Source: Achatina immaculata
Lineage: Eukaryota > Mollusca > Gastropoda > Stylommatophora > Achatinidae
Direction of reading: 5' to 3'
Length of the DNA stretch: 64,000 bases
Assembly (NCBI GenBank): GCA_009760885.1
Contig: CM019709.1
Coordinates: 30,929,713 to 30,993,712 of the forward strand
Part shown: piece by piece, positions 34,600 to 43,450 of the stretch
How the letters are laid out: each line of letters begins with the position of its first letter
Position numbering within the stretch: the stretch's first letter is position 1
Translations under genes and position numbers: made by a program
Notes under the pieces: model-generated
What the model saw: only the letters and a program-made list of their open reading frames with translations
Told to the model about the DNA's origin: nothing
The model's database searches: none

Positions 34600-35020
34600 G
34601 TGAAGCAAGGATGTGTACTATCACCAACATTATTTATCTTAGCATTAGACTGGGTAATGAGGGAGGCAACATCGGACAAACGCAGAGGCTCACAATTGAC
34701 CTTTGACACAGTGCTGGAGGACCTTGACATTTGTCTACTGTCAAGCGGCCACAAAGATATGCACGATAAAATAAACAAACTAAGTCAGAAAGCAAACAAC
34801 ATAGGATTTAAAGATCAACGTAGGAAAGATAAAGTTAATGAAGAAAAATGTAAACAACAGAAACAGAGTAGATAGCAAGTTAGTGGAGGTCTACGAATTT
34901 GTGTATCTTGGCAGTAGATTAGTAGAAAATGGAGACAGCACAGAGGACATCAACAGCAGACTTACTAGAGCAAACCAGGCTTTTACAATGCTGCAAACTA
35001 TATGGAAATCTAAAAACTAA
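34600..35020 (+). pseudogene. LINE-D RT end and thumb
   Basis: First VKQGCVLSPTLFILALDWVM (34,591-34,875), then in another frame YEFVYLGSRLVENGDSTEDI (34,838-35,020). Stops accumulate after 35,020. Confidence 0.7.
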
Positions 35021-35810
35021 GCATAAATATGAAAATCAGGATATTTAAGAGTAATGTTCTAAGTGTACTACTCTATAGAAGTGAATGCTAGAAAATCACC
35101 AAAACCATAGAAAACAAGTTGAATTCTTTCCAGACTAAATGTTTACGAAGAATTAGAAAAACATTTTGGCCAAACATTATAAAAAACATCTTGTTGGCAG
35201 AAATACAGATGAAGCCATTGACAGCAATTATTGAGGAAAGACGCTGGCGATGATTAGGGTATATGATCCTAATGACTGACAACTCACTACTAAAAATAGC
35301 ACTAAGATGGACACTACAGGGGAACAGAAGTAAGGATAGACCAAAAGAGACATGAAGAAGAACAACAGAGAGGATGTTGAGCAATAGAGGGCTCACTTGG
35401 GCAAGAGCGTGAAAAAAAGGCAAAGTACAGGCATTTGTGGAAAAACCCTTGCAGAAGCCCCATGTGCCCTGGTCACTTAAGTTCTGAGAGAGAGTGTTTT
35501 TTGTGTATATTGTATTTTTATTTAGACTCATTATTTCTTCATCTTTGAGCTTAAACTTGTGTTCCTGAAGAACTAGTCTGATTGTTGCATGAATAAGTGA
35601 GACTGATCAGTTATTTTATTATTTTTCCTGACATTTTTACCCCTTTAATTTTATGAGTGTGAGAGTCCCTAATTGGAAGGTTTTGTTATTCTCTAGTGTA
35701 CGAGTACTTTATATCTGAGCTTTTACATTGTACTATTGCTGTTATTCACTAAGCTTAACTTATAGTTTTTTCTGCTACTAAGTGCAGGATCTCACTTCTA
35801 AGCAATCTTA

Positions 35811-36152
35811 TTGTCTTTTATCTATGTCACTTGTTATAAAATGGCACAGAAAGTAGAGGAGTGGGTGCGAAACGATAGATTACGTATTGGCCGCTTAAAT
35901 GTTTATCACTTGTTAGGTAAATTGCCTGAAGTTAAACATATATTTCAATATTTTCATATTTTTAGCTTCTCCGAAAGTCGATTACATAAAAACATTACTG
36001 ATGATAATGTACAAATAGATGGGTTTCACTTGAACACACGCGACCCAGCTAGGAAGCTAGATACAAATTTAATTGCTTACATGTCTAGCACAATTACATT
36101 TTGTAGAAGAGAAGTCCTGGAAACACCAGAGGTTGAAAGTATCAAGTTATAA
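35811..36152 (+). pseudogene. LINE-A endonuclease, N-terminal half
   Basis: Likely original start at Met 35,841 (MAQKVEEW). Contains RIGRLNVYHLLGKLPEVK (catalytic Asn block) and FSESRLH (catalytic Glu block). The following GDFN block near 36,290 is mutated to a VIFS-like reading, so the nuclease is dead here, while copy 1 keeps GDFN. Confidence 0.78.
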
Positions 36153-36466
36153 ATTAAAATATCAAATCTTAGTCCAGTTCTAATTAGTTATATATACCGA
36201 AATTCAAATGCTTCAGCCGAGTGGTATGATCACTTTACAACCATGATGGACATACTCTGACCTATAAATTCAAGGACGTAATCATTCTCGTCATATTCAG
36301 TATAGATTTCTCTCAAAACAATCCCACATGGAAGAACATTTTAACATCCTACAACTTCTACCAAACTGTAAACAAACCTACTAAGGTAACTGAATCATCA
36401 CCGACATTAATAAACTACATATATGTAGCTCACCCAGAAAACATTACTGAATGTACTGTCCCTCAT

Positions 36467-37159
36467 GTGTCGCTGAGTGATCACTACCCGGTCTGCTGTA
36501 CGTGGGCGCATAAGGGGTATAAAATGTCTAAACAGAAACATACCAGCATCAAATATAGGAGCTTTAACACCTTTAACTTGGATTTATTTTTAACTGATCT
36601 AAAAGCTTCGCCTCTTGCATATGTTTACCAACTGACCAATCCATATGAGGCTATGGAATACTGGATCGAGACATTTCGAAATATTTTTGACAAGCATGTC
36701 CCCATCAAAGAAATGAGAGTAAAGCATTTAACAAAATCCCCGTGGATAACTCCTGATATCTTGCAACTGATGAGGAAACGGGATGAAGCTCACAAAAGCA
36801 GAAATTTCAGTAGCTATCATTCACTTAGGAATAACATGCAGTATTTAATTATGCAGGAAAAGAAAAATTTCTTCAGAAATTTAGTGAAAGACAAAACTGA
36901 TAGTAAATCAATTTGGAAAGCGATTAATTCTCTTGTAAATAAAAGAAAGCAATATGATCCACAAACACTTAATGGTGAACATACTTGCACTAACTTCAGT
37001 GAACATTTTAGGGAAGAAATTAGTATTCTAAAATCTTCATTACCGACCCCTAATTGCGACCTGAGTGTGTTGAAAACTTACAGCGACAGTAAATGTGTAA
37101 AGCTAAAACAACTAAATATTCCTTTCCTCACGGTCGGTGAGGTTTATAACTACATTTAA
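36467..37159 (+). pseudogene. LINE-A endonuclease end, linker and RT start
   Basis: Begins SLSDHYPVCCTW with the catalytic His, then the linker (KSPWITPDILQLMRKRDEAH, KSIWKAINSLVNK) and the first residues before the RT. It is the longest uninterrupted LINE-A frame in this copy. The terminal stop lies at the deletion joint. Confidence 0.8.
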
Positions 37160-37658
37160 AGCACTCTTCATGTGATCTTTTTGCTGATGACTGTACTGTT
37201 TACAGTAGTGACTATGACATCAATAGTCTACAGACAACGCTCCAAAATGGCATAAAGAGTTTGATTAAATGAAGTAATAAAAATGGTATGTTGATAAACA
37301 CCAACACAACCCATGCTCATCACAACAAGTCAGAAACTACAGGATGCCAAAAAAAAAACAAACTATTACACTACAGCTTTGTACTGGGACTACGGCAATA
37401 GACAACGTTCATAAACAAAAATCTCTAGGACTTATTATTGATCCACATTTAACGTGGAATTCTCACGTACATAATCTAACAAATTTGATTCATTCATTCA
37501 TTCATTTGAATGTCCCGTTCGGAACTTTGCCTCCCTAACAACATTCCGGTTGTGAGCAAGATGCCCTGCTGCTGATGTATTCATTTGTAGATCATCAATG
37601 ATGTCTTGCAGCCACCTTCGCCTTGGTTTTCCTCTCTTTCTTTTTTTCCCATTATGTA

Positions 37659-37849
37659 CAAGGCCGAAGAAAACGAGGCTGACAGCGTGAAACTCTGAAG
37701 AGGACATTGTTAAGAGAGGTCAAATTAACAGGCATAAAATCCTTTGATGAGGTTGAAAGACTCGCCGAAGACAAGAAAAATTGGCGAACTACTTTGCGAG
37801 CTCTATGTGACGTTTAACGGCACGGGAAGGATATAAGATATAAGACCCT
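37659..37849 (+). mobile_element. LINE-C 3' end nested in LINE-B
   Basis: Plus strand reads TLKRTLLREVKLTGIKSFDE and VERLAEDKKNWRTTLRALCD, then acgggaaggatataagatat as the tail. It splits the LINE-B reading between the RKRGKPRR end and the post-RT domain. Confidence 0.8.
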
Positions 37850-37882
37850 TCCAAGACGTATTTCTCAATATTATTATGACGT

Positions 37883-38329
37883 TTAATGTGTCCAAAATAT
37901 TTTAAGTTTTTTTTTAATCCTCTTTACTAGCCAACCTTCTTCAATATACAGTTCTTGTAGTATGGATATATTTGTTCTTTTTTGTGTCCATGGTATCTGA
38001 AGAACTTTTCTGTCGCATTTACATTCAAAGGCATTTATGTGTTTCTCAGCTGTTTTGTTAAGTGTCCAGGTCTCACAGGCATATGTTGGGATGGGAAAGA
38101 TGCATGCCATTAAAAATATTATTTTTGTAGTTCTGTCTGTTCCGCTCCACAGTTTCTTTAGTTGTTTTACTTTCTGAAGTGCGAAAGCTGTCCTAATTTT
38201 AATTTCCCTAATTGTATCTCCATTATTAGTTAGTAACGATCCAAGATATTCAAAACTCTCCACTTCTTCCAATTTTGCCTCATTATTACATATTTCAGCT
38301 TTCTTGTTTGTTTTGTCACTTGTCGTCAA
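37883..38329 (-). pseudogene. LINE-B post-RT (thumb/C-terminal) domain
   Basis: KLEEVESFEYLGSLLTNNGD, ALQKVKQLKKLWSG, ACETWTLNKTAEKH, and ISILQELYIEEGWL. It serves as the reference for recognising the many LINE-B fragments in the composite blocks. Confidence 0.8.
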
Positions 38330-38469
38330 TTTAGTTTTCTTTGCATTAAGATAGAGGTTTTTGCGCTCTTCATTATTCTTATTATATTTTCAGTATACAA
38401 GTTAAATAAGTAAGCAGCAATATGCACCCCTGATGGACCCCTTGTTTTATGTCAAACCAAGTTGTTGTT

Positions 38470-39114
38470 TCACCATTCTTTCTTACTACTACCTGTTGGA
38501 CTAGATACAGCAGAGATATTAATTGTATCATCTGTGTTGGAAATCCCTTTTTTCATTATTTCCCAAGGTTTCTTGTGGTGTACACAATCAAATGCTTTTG
38601 AATAGTCTATAAAGGATAAATATAAATTCACATTAAATTCTCTGCATTTCTCTATTATTAATATTATATTGAATATATTATCTCTTGATCCTCTTCCTTG
38701 CCTGAAACCAGCTTGGGCCATATTGGCTACGTCTTCTGTTTTCTTGTGAAGTCTACCCATTATGATTTTTAACAGAATTTTACTGGCATGACCAATCAGG
38801 GCAACGGTTCTGTAGTTTGTGCATAATTTCAAGTTACCTTTTTTTGGCACTGGTATGAATATAATTCTTTTCCATTCTTTTGGCAAAATATCTGAATGCC
38901 ATATCTTTTTACATAGTGCGTGACAGATTGTTGCACACTCCTTTCCTCTTGCTTTAATAAGTTCAGTTGTTATCTCATCACATCCTGTAGATTTACCATT
39001 TTTCAGATTCTTTATTGCCCATAAATCATCTTTAATTGTTGGTTCAGGTTCTTTCTCCTCCAGTAATAATTCACACTGTTGATTTCTGCTTTCATTGTTA
39101 GTTGTATCATACAT
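38470..39114 (-). pseudogene. LINE-B reverse transcriptase
   Basis: LKNGKSTGCDEITTELIKA, LPKEWKRIIFIPVPKKGN, QAGFRQGRGSRDNIFN, and SFIDYSKAFDCVHH with the first catalytic Asp. This is the best-preserved LINE-B RT in the window. The frame shifts near 38,530, and the QG and FADD blocks are damaged or missing. Confidence 0.85.
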
Positions 39115-39206
39115 TCCCCTGCAATATTCCCTTCATCTTTCTAGAATTTCATCTGTCACTATCAAGGTCTTCCCCACCTCGTCACAGAATGCATTACTGA
39201 CAACAA

Positions 39207-39268
39207 AATGTATAAACTAGGAAAAAAGTAGGAACAGCTTTATTATTTAACGAATACAAAGTCATGAC
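39207..39268 (-). mobile_element. Terminal-arm scrap of a Penelope-like element
   Basis: tgtataaactaggaaaaa and ctttattatttaacgaat match the start of the arms at 3,340 and 42,285. Cut at 39,268 by LINE-E. Confidence 0.7.
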
Positions 39269-39847
39269 AACAAAGACCATGTCAGAAGCTGAGCGCAATA
39301 GTGACCATGACTCTCTCACTCTCTGTGCAAACAAAAATAGAATAAAGCTAAAGAAAGCATGCAGAAATGTTAGAAACATCAAACTGAACGCCTTAGAAAT
39401 GACCAAGAACTGCAAGAACAATACAGATTTATTATAACAGACAGATACAATGTACTAGCACATATAAATGGTGTAGATAAATGGGCACTGTTAAGAGATT
39501 CTATCCACCAAACTGTTAAGGAGATAATACCACCAAATAGAAGCCCCCCCCCCCCCAAGAGAAAATAGATGACCGACGACATCCTGGGAGTGATGGACAA
39601 AAGAAGAAGTAGTAAAAGTAGCCAAGAAAAATATAGCAGAATAAGTTTCTTTTTAAATAAGATGCAAATACAGAGAAGCAAAGGATGTGCGGTGGTTAAA
39701 TGAACATCGCAGACAAATAGAGGACTGCCATAATAAAGACAGCATAAACATGCACAAACGAATTAGTAAACCTAAGGCAGGAAGACAAAATATACCACAG
39801 ATAACTGATATCAAAAGAAGGTAAAATATTAATCGAAAAAAGACATT

Positions 39848-40488
39848 GTGGACAGTTGGACAGAGTACATCGGTGAGCTATATGGAGGAGAAAGACCAGA
39901 GTTAACACCAGATACTGAAAACTGTGATGGACCATCAATCCTTGAAGATGAAATTATAGATGCCATCAAACATATGAAGAAAGGAAAAGCGACTGGGGCT
40001 GATAGTGTAGCAAAGGAACAAATAGAGGCGCTAGAGGAGATAGGAATAAAAATAATAACCAAGTTACTGAATGACGTTTACAACAGTGGTTATTTCCCAG
40101 TGACCTGCTTAGATCCATGTTTATATCACTACCAAAGAAACCAGGGGCAAAGGATTATGATGACCACAAGATTATCAACTTCTCTTGTCACATGACAAAG
40201 CAACTTCTGAGAATTCCTATGAGAAAAACAACAAAAAAATTAAAAATGGAAACAGCAGATGAACAGTTTGGATTTGTTGAAGGAAAGGGAATACACAACG
40301 TCTTTTATGCCTTCCAAACACTAACAGAAAGAGTTTTAGAAATACAGAAAGCTCTTTACTTATGCTTCATTGAATACACCAAGGCAGTAGACAATGTGAA
40401 ACATGACGAAGTTATTAAAATGCTTGAAGACATAAACATAGACAGCAAAGACCTGAGGATTGTAACACGTCTATACTGGGAGCAGTAA
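39848..40488 (+). pseudogene. LINE-E reverse transcriptase core
   Basis: HMKKGKATGADSVAKEQIEA, SLPKKPGAKDYDDHK, EEQ-GFV-GKG-type block (DEQFGFVEGKG), and CFIEYTKAVDNVKHDEV, where the first catalytic Asp of the usual FIDY block is Glu. A frameshift near 40,120 splits it. The YADD box (LRYADDTVLIAENQQDLQNL) is intact near 40,655 in another frame. RQGCVLSPDLF is readable but broken near 40,545. Confidence 0.8.
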
Positions 40489-40777
40489 GCATCGATTAGA
40501 GTTGAAGATAAAACTGGAAAATATAACCTATAAAACAAGGGATGCGACAGGGATGTGTACTATCTCCTGACCTTTTATTTTTCTCTCTTTACAACGAGAA
40601 AATTCTATAAACCGAACCAGGTGTAAAGGTCGGAGGATACATTATTATGACCCTTCGGTATGCTGACGACACGGTACTGATAGCTGAGAACCAACAAGAC
40701 CTGCAAAATCTCTTGGATAAAGTCGCAGAAACAAGTCAACAGGAAGGCCTTAATTTGAACATAAAAAAACAGAGAAT

Positions 40778-41140
40778 ATGGTTATGTCTAAGAAACAGAA
40801 TCCATCAACATGCAGTATAAAATTAAACGGAACTGTTCTAAAGCAGCTGCAGAAATTCAAATACCTTGGAGCAGTAATAATTTCTGATGGGAAATGCAGA
40901 ACAGAAATTAGGAACAGAATAGGCCAAGCAAAGACTGCATTTCAGAGAATAAGAAACATATTATGCAACACATCCTTATCAATGACTGTTAGAAAACGAG
41001 TCCTAAAATGTTATATTGAACCTGTCTTGTTATATAGAAGTGAATCTTGGACAATAGGCAAATCTGCACAAAATTATTGGAAGCAACAAAAATGTGGTTT
41101 ATTAGAAGAATGTTGTGAATTCCCTGGACAGCAAAAATAA
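40778..41140 (+). pseudogene. LINE-E thumb region
   Basis: LKQLQKFKYLGAVIISDGKC, RIGQAKTAFQRIRNIL, CYIEPVLLYRSESWTIGK. Usual landmarks after the RT of this LINE type. Confidence 0.78.
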
Positions 41141-41150
41141 CTAATGAAGA

Positions 41151-41429
41151 ATGTATGAGAAGAGCTGGAGAGACAAAAATTCTTGTAAAAAAATAAAATA
41201 CAGACAATGTACTTTCATAGGACATGCAATGAGAAGAGGGGGCATTGAAAATATTATAATAACAGGAAAAATAGAAGGAAGAAGATCAAGAGGAAGACCA
41301 AGAGAAATGATACTGGACAGTCTGACGGGATGGTGTGAGAGGAGATCACCAACTGAGCTGATAGCCTGCATAAAGGATCGGGTACTCTTCAGAAGCATAA
41401 TAGCCAACGCCAGTCGGCACGGCACCTAA
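41151..41429 (+). pseudogene. LINE-E C-terminal domain
   Basis: YRQCTFIGHAMRRGGIENII and EGRRSRGRPREMILDSLTGW, ending RHGT and a stop just before the GAT tail. A frame change near 41,145 separates it from the thumb. Confidence 0.8.
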
Positions 41430-41577
41430 TGATGATGATGATGATGATATGGTACATACTATTCGTTATTTTGCATGAATTTCCGCTTACGCGAGGGGTC
41501 TTAGAACGTACTGGCAGAATCTTAATGTATAGTCCTCATTTAACTGCGTCTGATGCGGACTCTATATTTAGTTGCTC

Positions 41578-41828
41578 TATTACTCTGAGTGGCTAGTGCA
41601 CTGGTCTCTCATGGCAAAGGTCGAGGGTTCGAATCCGGCCGAAGGCACCCCAGTCACCCAGCTGTAGAAATGGGTACCCAGCTTCTTCTGGAGATAGAGA
41701 AGGAAAGGCGCCAGGCGTGATACTGACCATATCACCCTCTAGTGTACTGACAGGTGAAGGAAAATATGAGCACTAAATCCGTATGTGCCTCTAAGGGATG
41801 ACAGATTTACCTTGACCTTATTACTCTG
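41578..41828 (+). mobile_element. tRNA-derived SINE copy 2 with 10-bp target-site duplication
   Basis: Body 41,588-41,818. A box tggctagtgcactgg at 41,590-41,604 and B box ggttcgaatcc at 41,626-41,636, spaced as in tRNA-type Pol III promoters. The central part contains cagctgtagaaatgggtacc and gatactgaccatatcac, shared with copy 1. Flanked by tattactctg at 41,578-41,587 and 41,819-41,828. Confidence 0.9.
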
Positions 41829-42105
41829 CAGTCTGCTATAATGTCTTCCTAGTTCTTTTCACTGATTAAAATGTATATTATAGATTCCATAATTTGCGTT
41901 TTTTGTCTCGTACCCTCTTTCAGTTCGCAATATTTCAGTAACAAAGTACGTAATAATTGTTTTCATACAATATAGCCCTGGAATCATTCATTTACTCTGA
42001 GTGATTATAGTTGATAGAAACTCAGCATTTACAACATATTGTGTACGACCTGTTTTCTGCCTTTAATAGTAACACAATTTTCATCATTTACTGCAGACAG
42101 CTTGA
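41829..42105. other. Unassigned AT-rich stretch
   Basis: Nothing recognised: no open frame of note, no repeat family shared with the rest of the window by eye. Confidence 0.5.
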
Positions 42106-42283
42106 TACTGCAAGTTTTCAGAGCTGTTAGTACACTGATGCACATAGCTGATATGATGTTGATGTAAAGAGCCAACAGGATGGTAAGGTATGGAGCTAAT
42201 AGTATAATGATGTCCATACTTGACAGCACAACGATGTGCGCTGTTGATAGCACATCGAGTTACAGAGTTGAGATTACATTGAG
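42106..42283. repeat. Diverged edge of the 43-bp minisatellite
   Basis: Loose repeats of tgatgtaaagagc / agctaatagtataatgatg resemble the array that starts at 43,451. This suggests the array once began here and was split by the Penelope-like element. Confidence 0.5.
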
Positions 42284-43322
42284 TATAAACTAGGAAAAAT
42301 GTAGGAACTACTTTATTACTTAACGACTACAAAGTTGTGACGTTTTGGCGTGAGCCTTAATCATACAAAAACATACAGGACGAAGAAATAGAGAGAGGAG
42401 ATAAAGTATAGACTCACATGGATACTATTAAATCGAAAACAAAACTTTAAAATTCAGTAGAGTACTTAGCTGTAAATTGTAAGATGTGACTTGTCCGGTA
42501 GTGTGTGTCACGAATGGATTTAGTAGAACGTGGAGACAGTTTAAATAGAGACATGTGACGTGTGGTTGGTGGGTTGTAACTGGGGGTGGCGGATGGGGAT
42601 CCGGGGAGGGGAGAGAGAGTGATACAACGATGACCTAGCAGGGAAAAGTTGAAATAGATGATTAGGGAAGAGCGGTTGCAAAGTGATGCTGTGAGGAGGT
42701 TTGACAAGTAAGAAGGGGTGGAGCTTTGTGGAGAGGTACTATAATGATGAGGAGAATTTTAAGTATAGCTGAACAGCGAGTTTAACCCATGTGGCTCCAA
42801 CGTCCCATAATTTTGAATGAAGCGGTTCTCAAGCGCCAGGCGGCTTGTGTCATCTGCGTGACATTGTTTGATGACTGGAACCAGAAAATCAGACTTGCCT
42901 CTGTGGCTGGGACCAGTGTATCACTCACTCTCCCCTCCCCGGTTCCCCATCCACCACCCCCATTTACAACCAACCGACCACATATCACAGGTCTCCAGTT
43001 AAACAGTCTCCACGTTCTACTAAATCCATTAGTGACAAACACAGCCGGACAAGTCACATCTTACAATTTACAGCTAAGTACTCCATTGAATGTTTAATTT
43101 TTTTTTCTTTTTGATAGTATCCATGTGAATATACACTTTATCTCCTCTCTCCGTTTCTTTGTCTTGTATATTTTGTATGATTAAGGCTCACGCCGAAACG
43201 TCACACCTTTGTAATCGTTAAGTAATAAATATGTTCCTACATTTTTACTAGTTTATACATTCTAGTATCACAGCCTTACTGCAGTGCTTCATGCATAGTT
43301 GTATACTTATACACTAATTATT
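42284..43322 (-). mobile_element. Penelope-like element 2, palindromic, about 335-bp inverted arms
   Basis: 42,285-42,620 and 42,920-43,265 are inverted copies: for example tgtaaattgtaagatgtgac on the left and its complement on the right. The loop encodes only the C-terminal tail of the GIY-YIG protein on the minus strand (KSDFLVPVIKQCHADDTSRL, GTLEPHGLNSLF). The right flank to 43,322 matches the left flank of element 1 (tcacagccttactgcagtgc). No RT remains. Confidence 0.8.
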
Positions 43323-43329
43323 GTACACT

Positions 43330-43450
43330 GATGTATAGGACTTTTTGATGATGTTGAAAGACTCGCTGAAGACAAGAAAATTTGGCGAACTACCTTGAGA
43401 GCCCTATGTGACGTTTAACGGCGCGGGAAGGGTATAAGATATAAGATAGG
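43330..43450 (+). mobile_element. LINE-C 3' end fragment
   Basis: Reads VERLAEDKKIWRTTLRALCD and ends in gggaagggtataagatataa. It is the third LINE-C tail in the window and abuts the minisatellite. Confidence 0.75.

Larger units (their letters stand above)
33479..35500 (+). mobile_element. LINE-D, RTE-like non-LTR retrotransposon, 5' truncated
   Basis: Order: linker (33,540-33,900, with WREHFNTLLNRTQ), RT (34,162-34,875), thumb (YEFVYLGSRLVENGDS), C-terminal region with TERMLSN- and LTWA-type motifs to about 35,480, and a GAGAGAG tail. No endonuclease. It abuts the 5' end of the minus-strand LINE-B, so the two elements diverge from about 33,479. Confidence 0.8.
35501..37489 (+). mobile_element. 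LINE-A copy 2, internally deleted
   Basis: 5' leader of about 330 bases (35,501-35,830, nothing else recognised), endonuclease N-terminus (35,841-36,150), frameshifted endonuclease middle, SDHYPV with linker (36,467-37,157), then a jump at about 37,156 from the start of the RT to SSCDLFADDCTVY, skipping about 665 bases present in copy 1. It ends at 37,489 where a LINE-B tail is inserted. Confidence 0.85.
37490..39200 (-). mobile_element. LINE-B copy with RT, 3' tail of ATTC repeats
   Basis: From 39,200 leftward: linker end, RT (39,114-38,470), post-RT region (38,329-37,883), a nested LINE-C piece (37,659-37,849), then the LINE-B 3' end (KRGKPRRRWLQDIIDDLQMN) and an ATTC tail at 37,489-37,502. 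The RT lacks its FADD box: the sequence jumps near 38,405 from the GVHQGC block to the post-RT region. Confidence 0.85.
39269..41449 (+). mobile_element. LINE-E, non-LTR retrotransposon, 5' truncated, TGA/GAT tail
   Basis: Order: linker (39,390-39,840, with DKWALLRDSIHQTV), RT (39,848-40,750), thumb (40,778-41,140), C-terminal domain with GRRSRGRPREMILDSLTGWC and ASRHGT ending at 41,429, then a GATGATGAT tail. A C run at 39,545-39,558 lies in the linker. Two 3' fragments of the same family are at 56,385 and 59,832. Clade within RTE-like elements is unresolved. Confidence 0.85.

Noticed and set aside
42789..43097. Plus-strand frame of 102 residues as a gene
   Set aside because: It lies antisense to the Penelope-like tail and across the inverted arm.
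43174..43203. Calling a functional hammerhead ribozyme
   Set aside because: The CUGANGA box is not intact in any of the four copies; only a hammerhead-like relic can be claimed.
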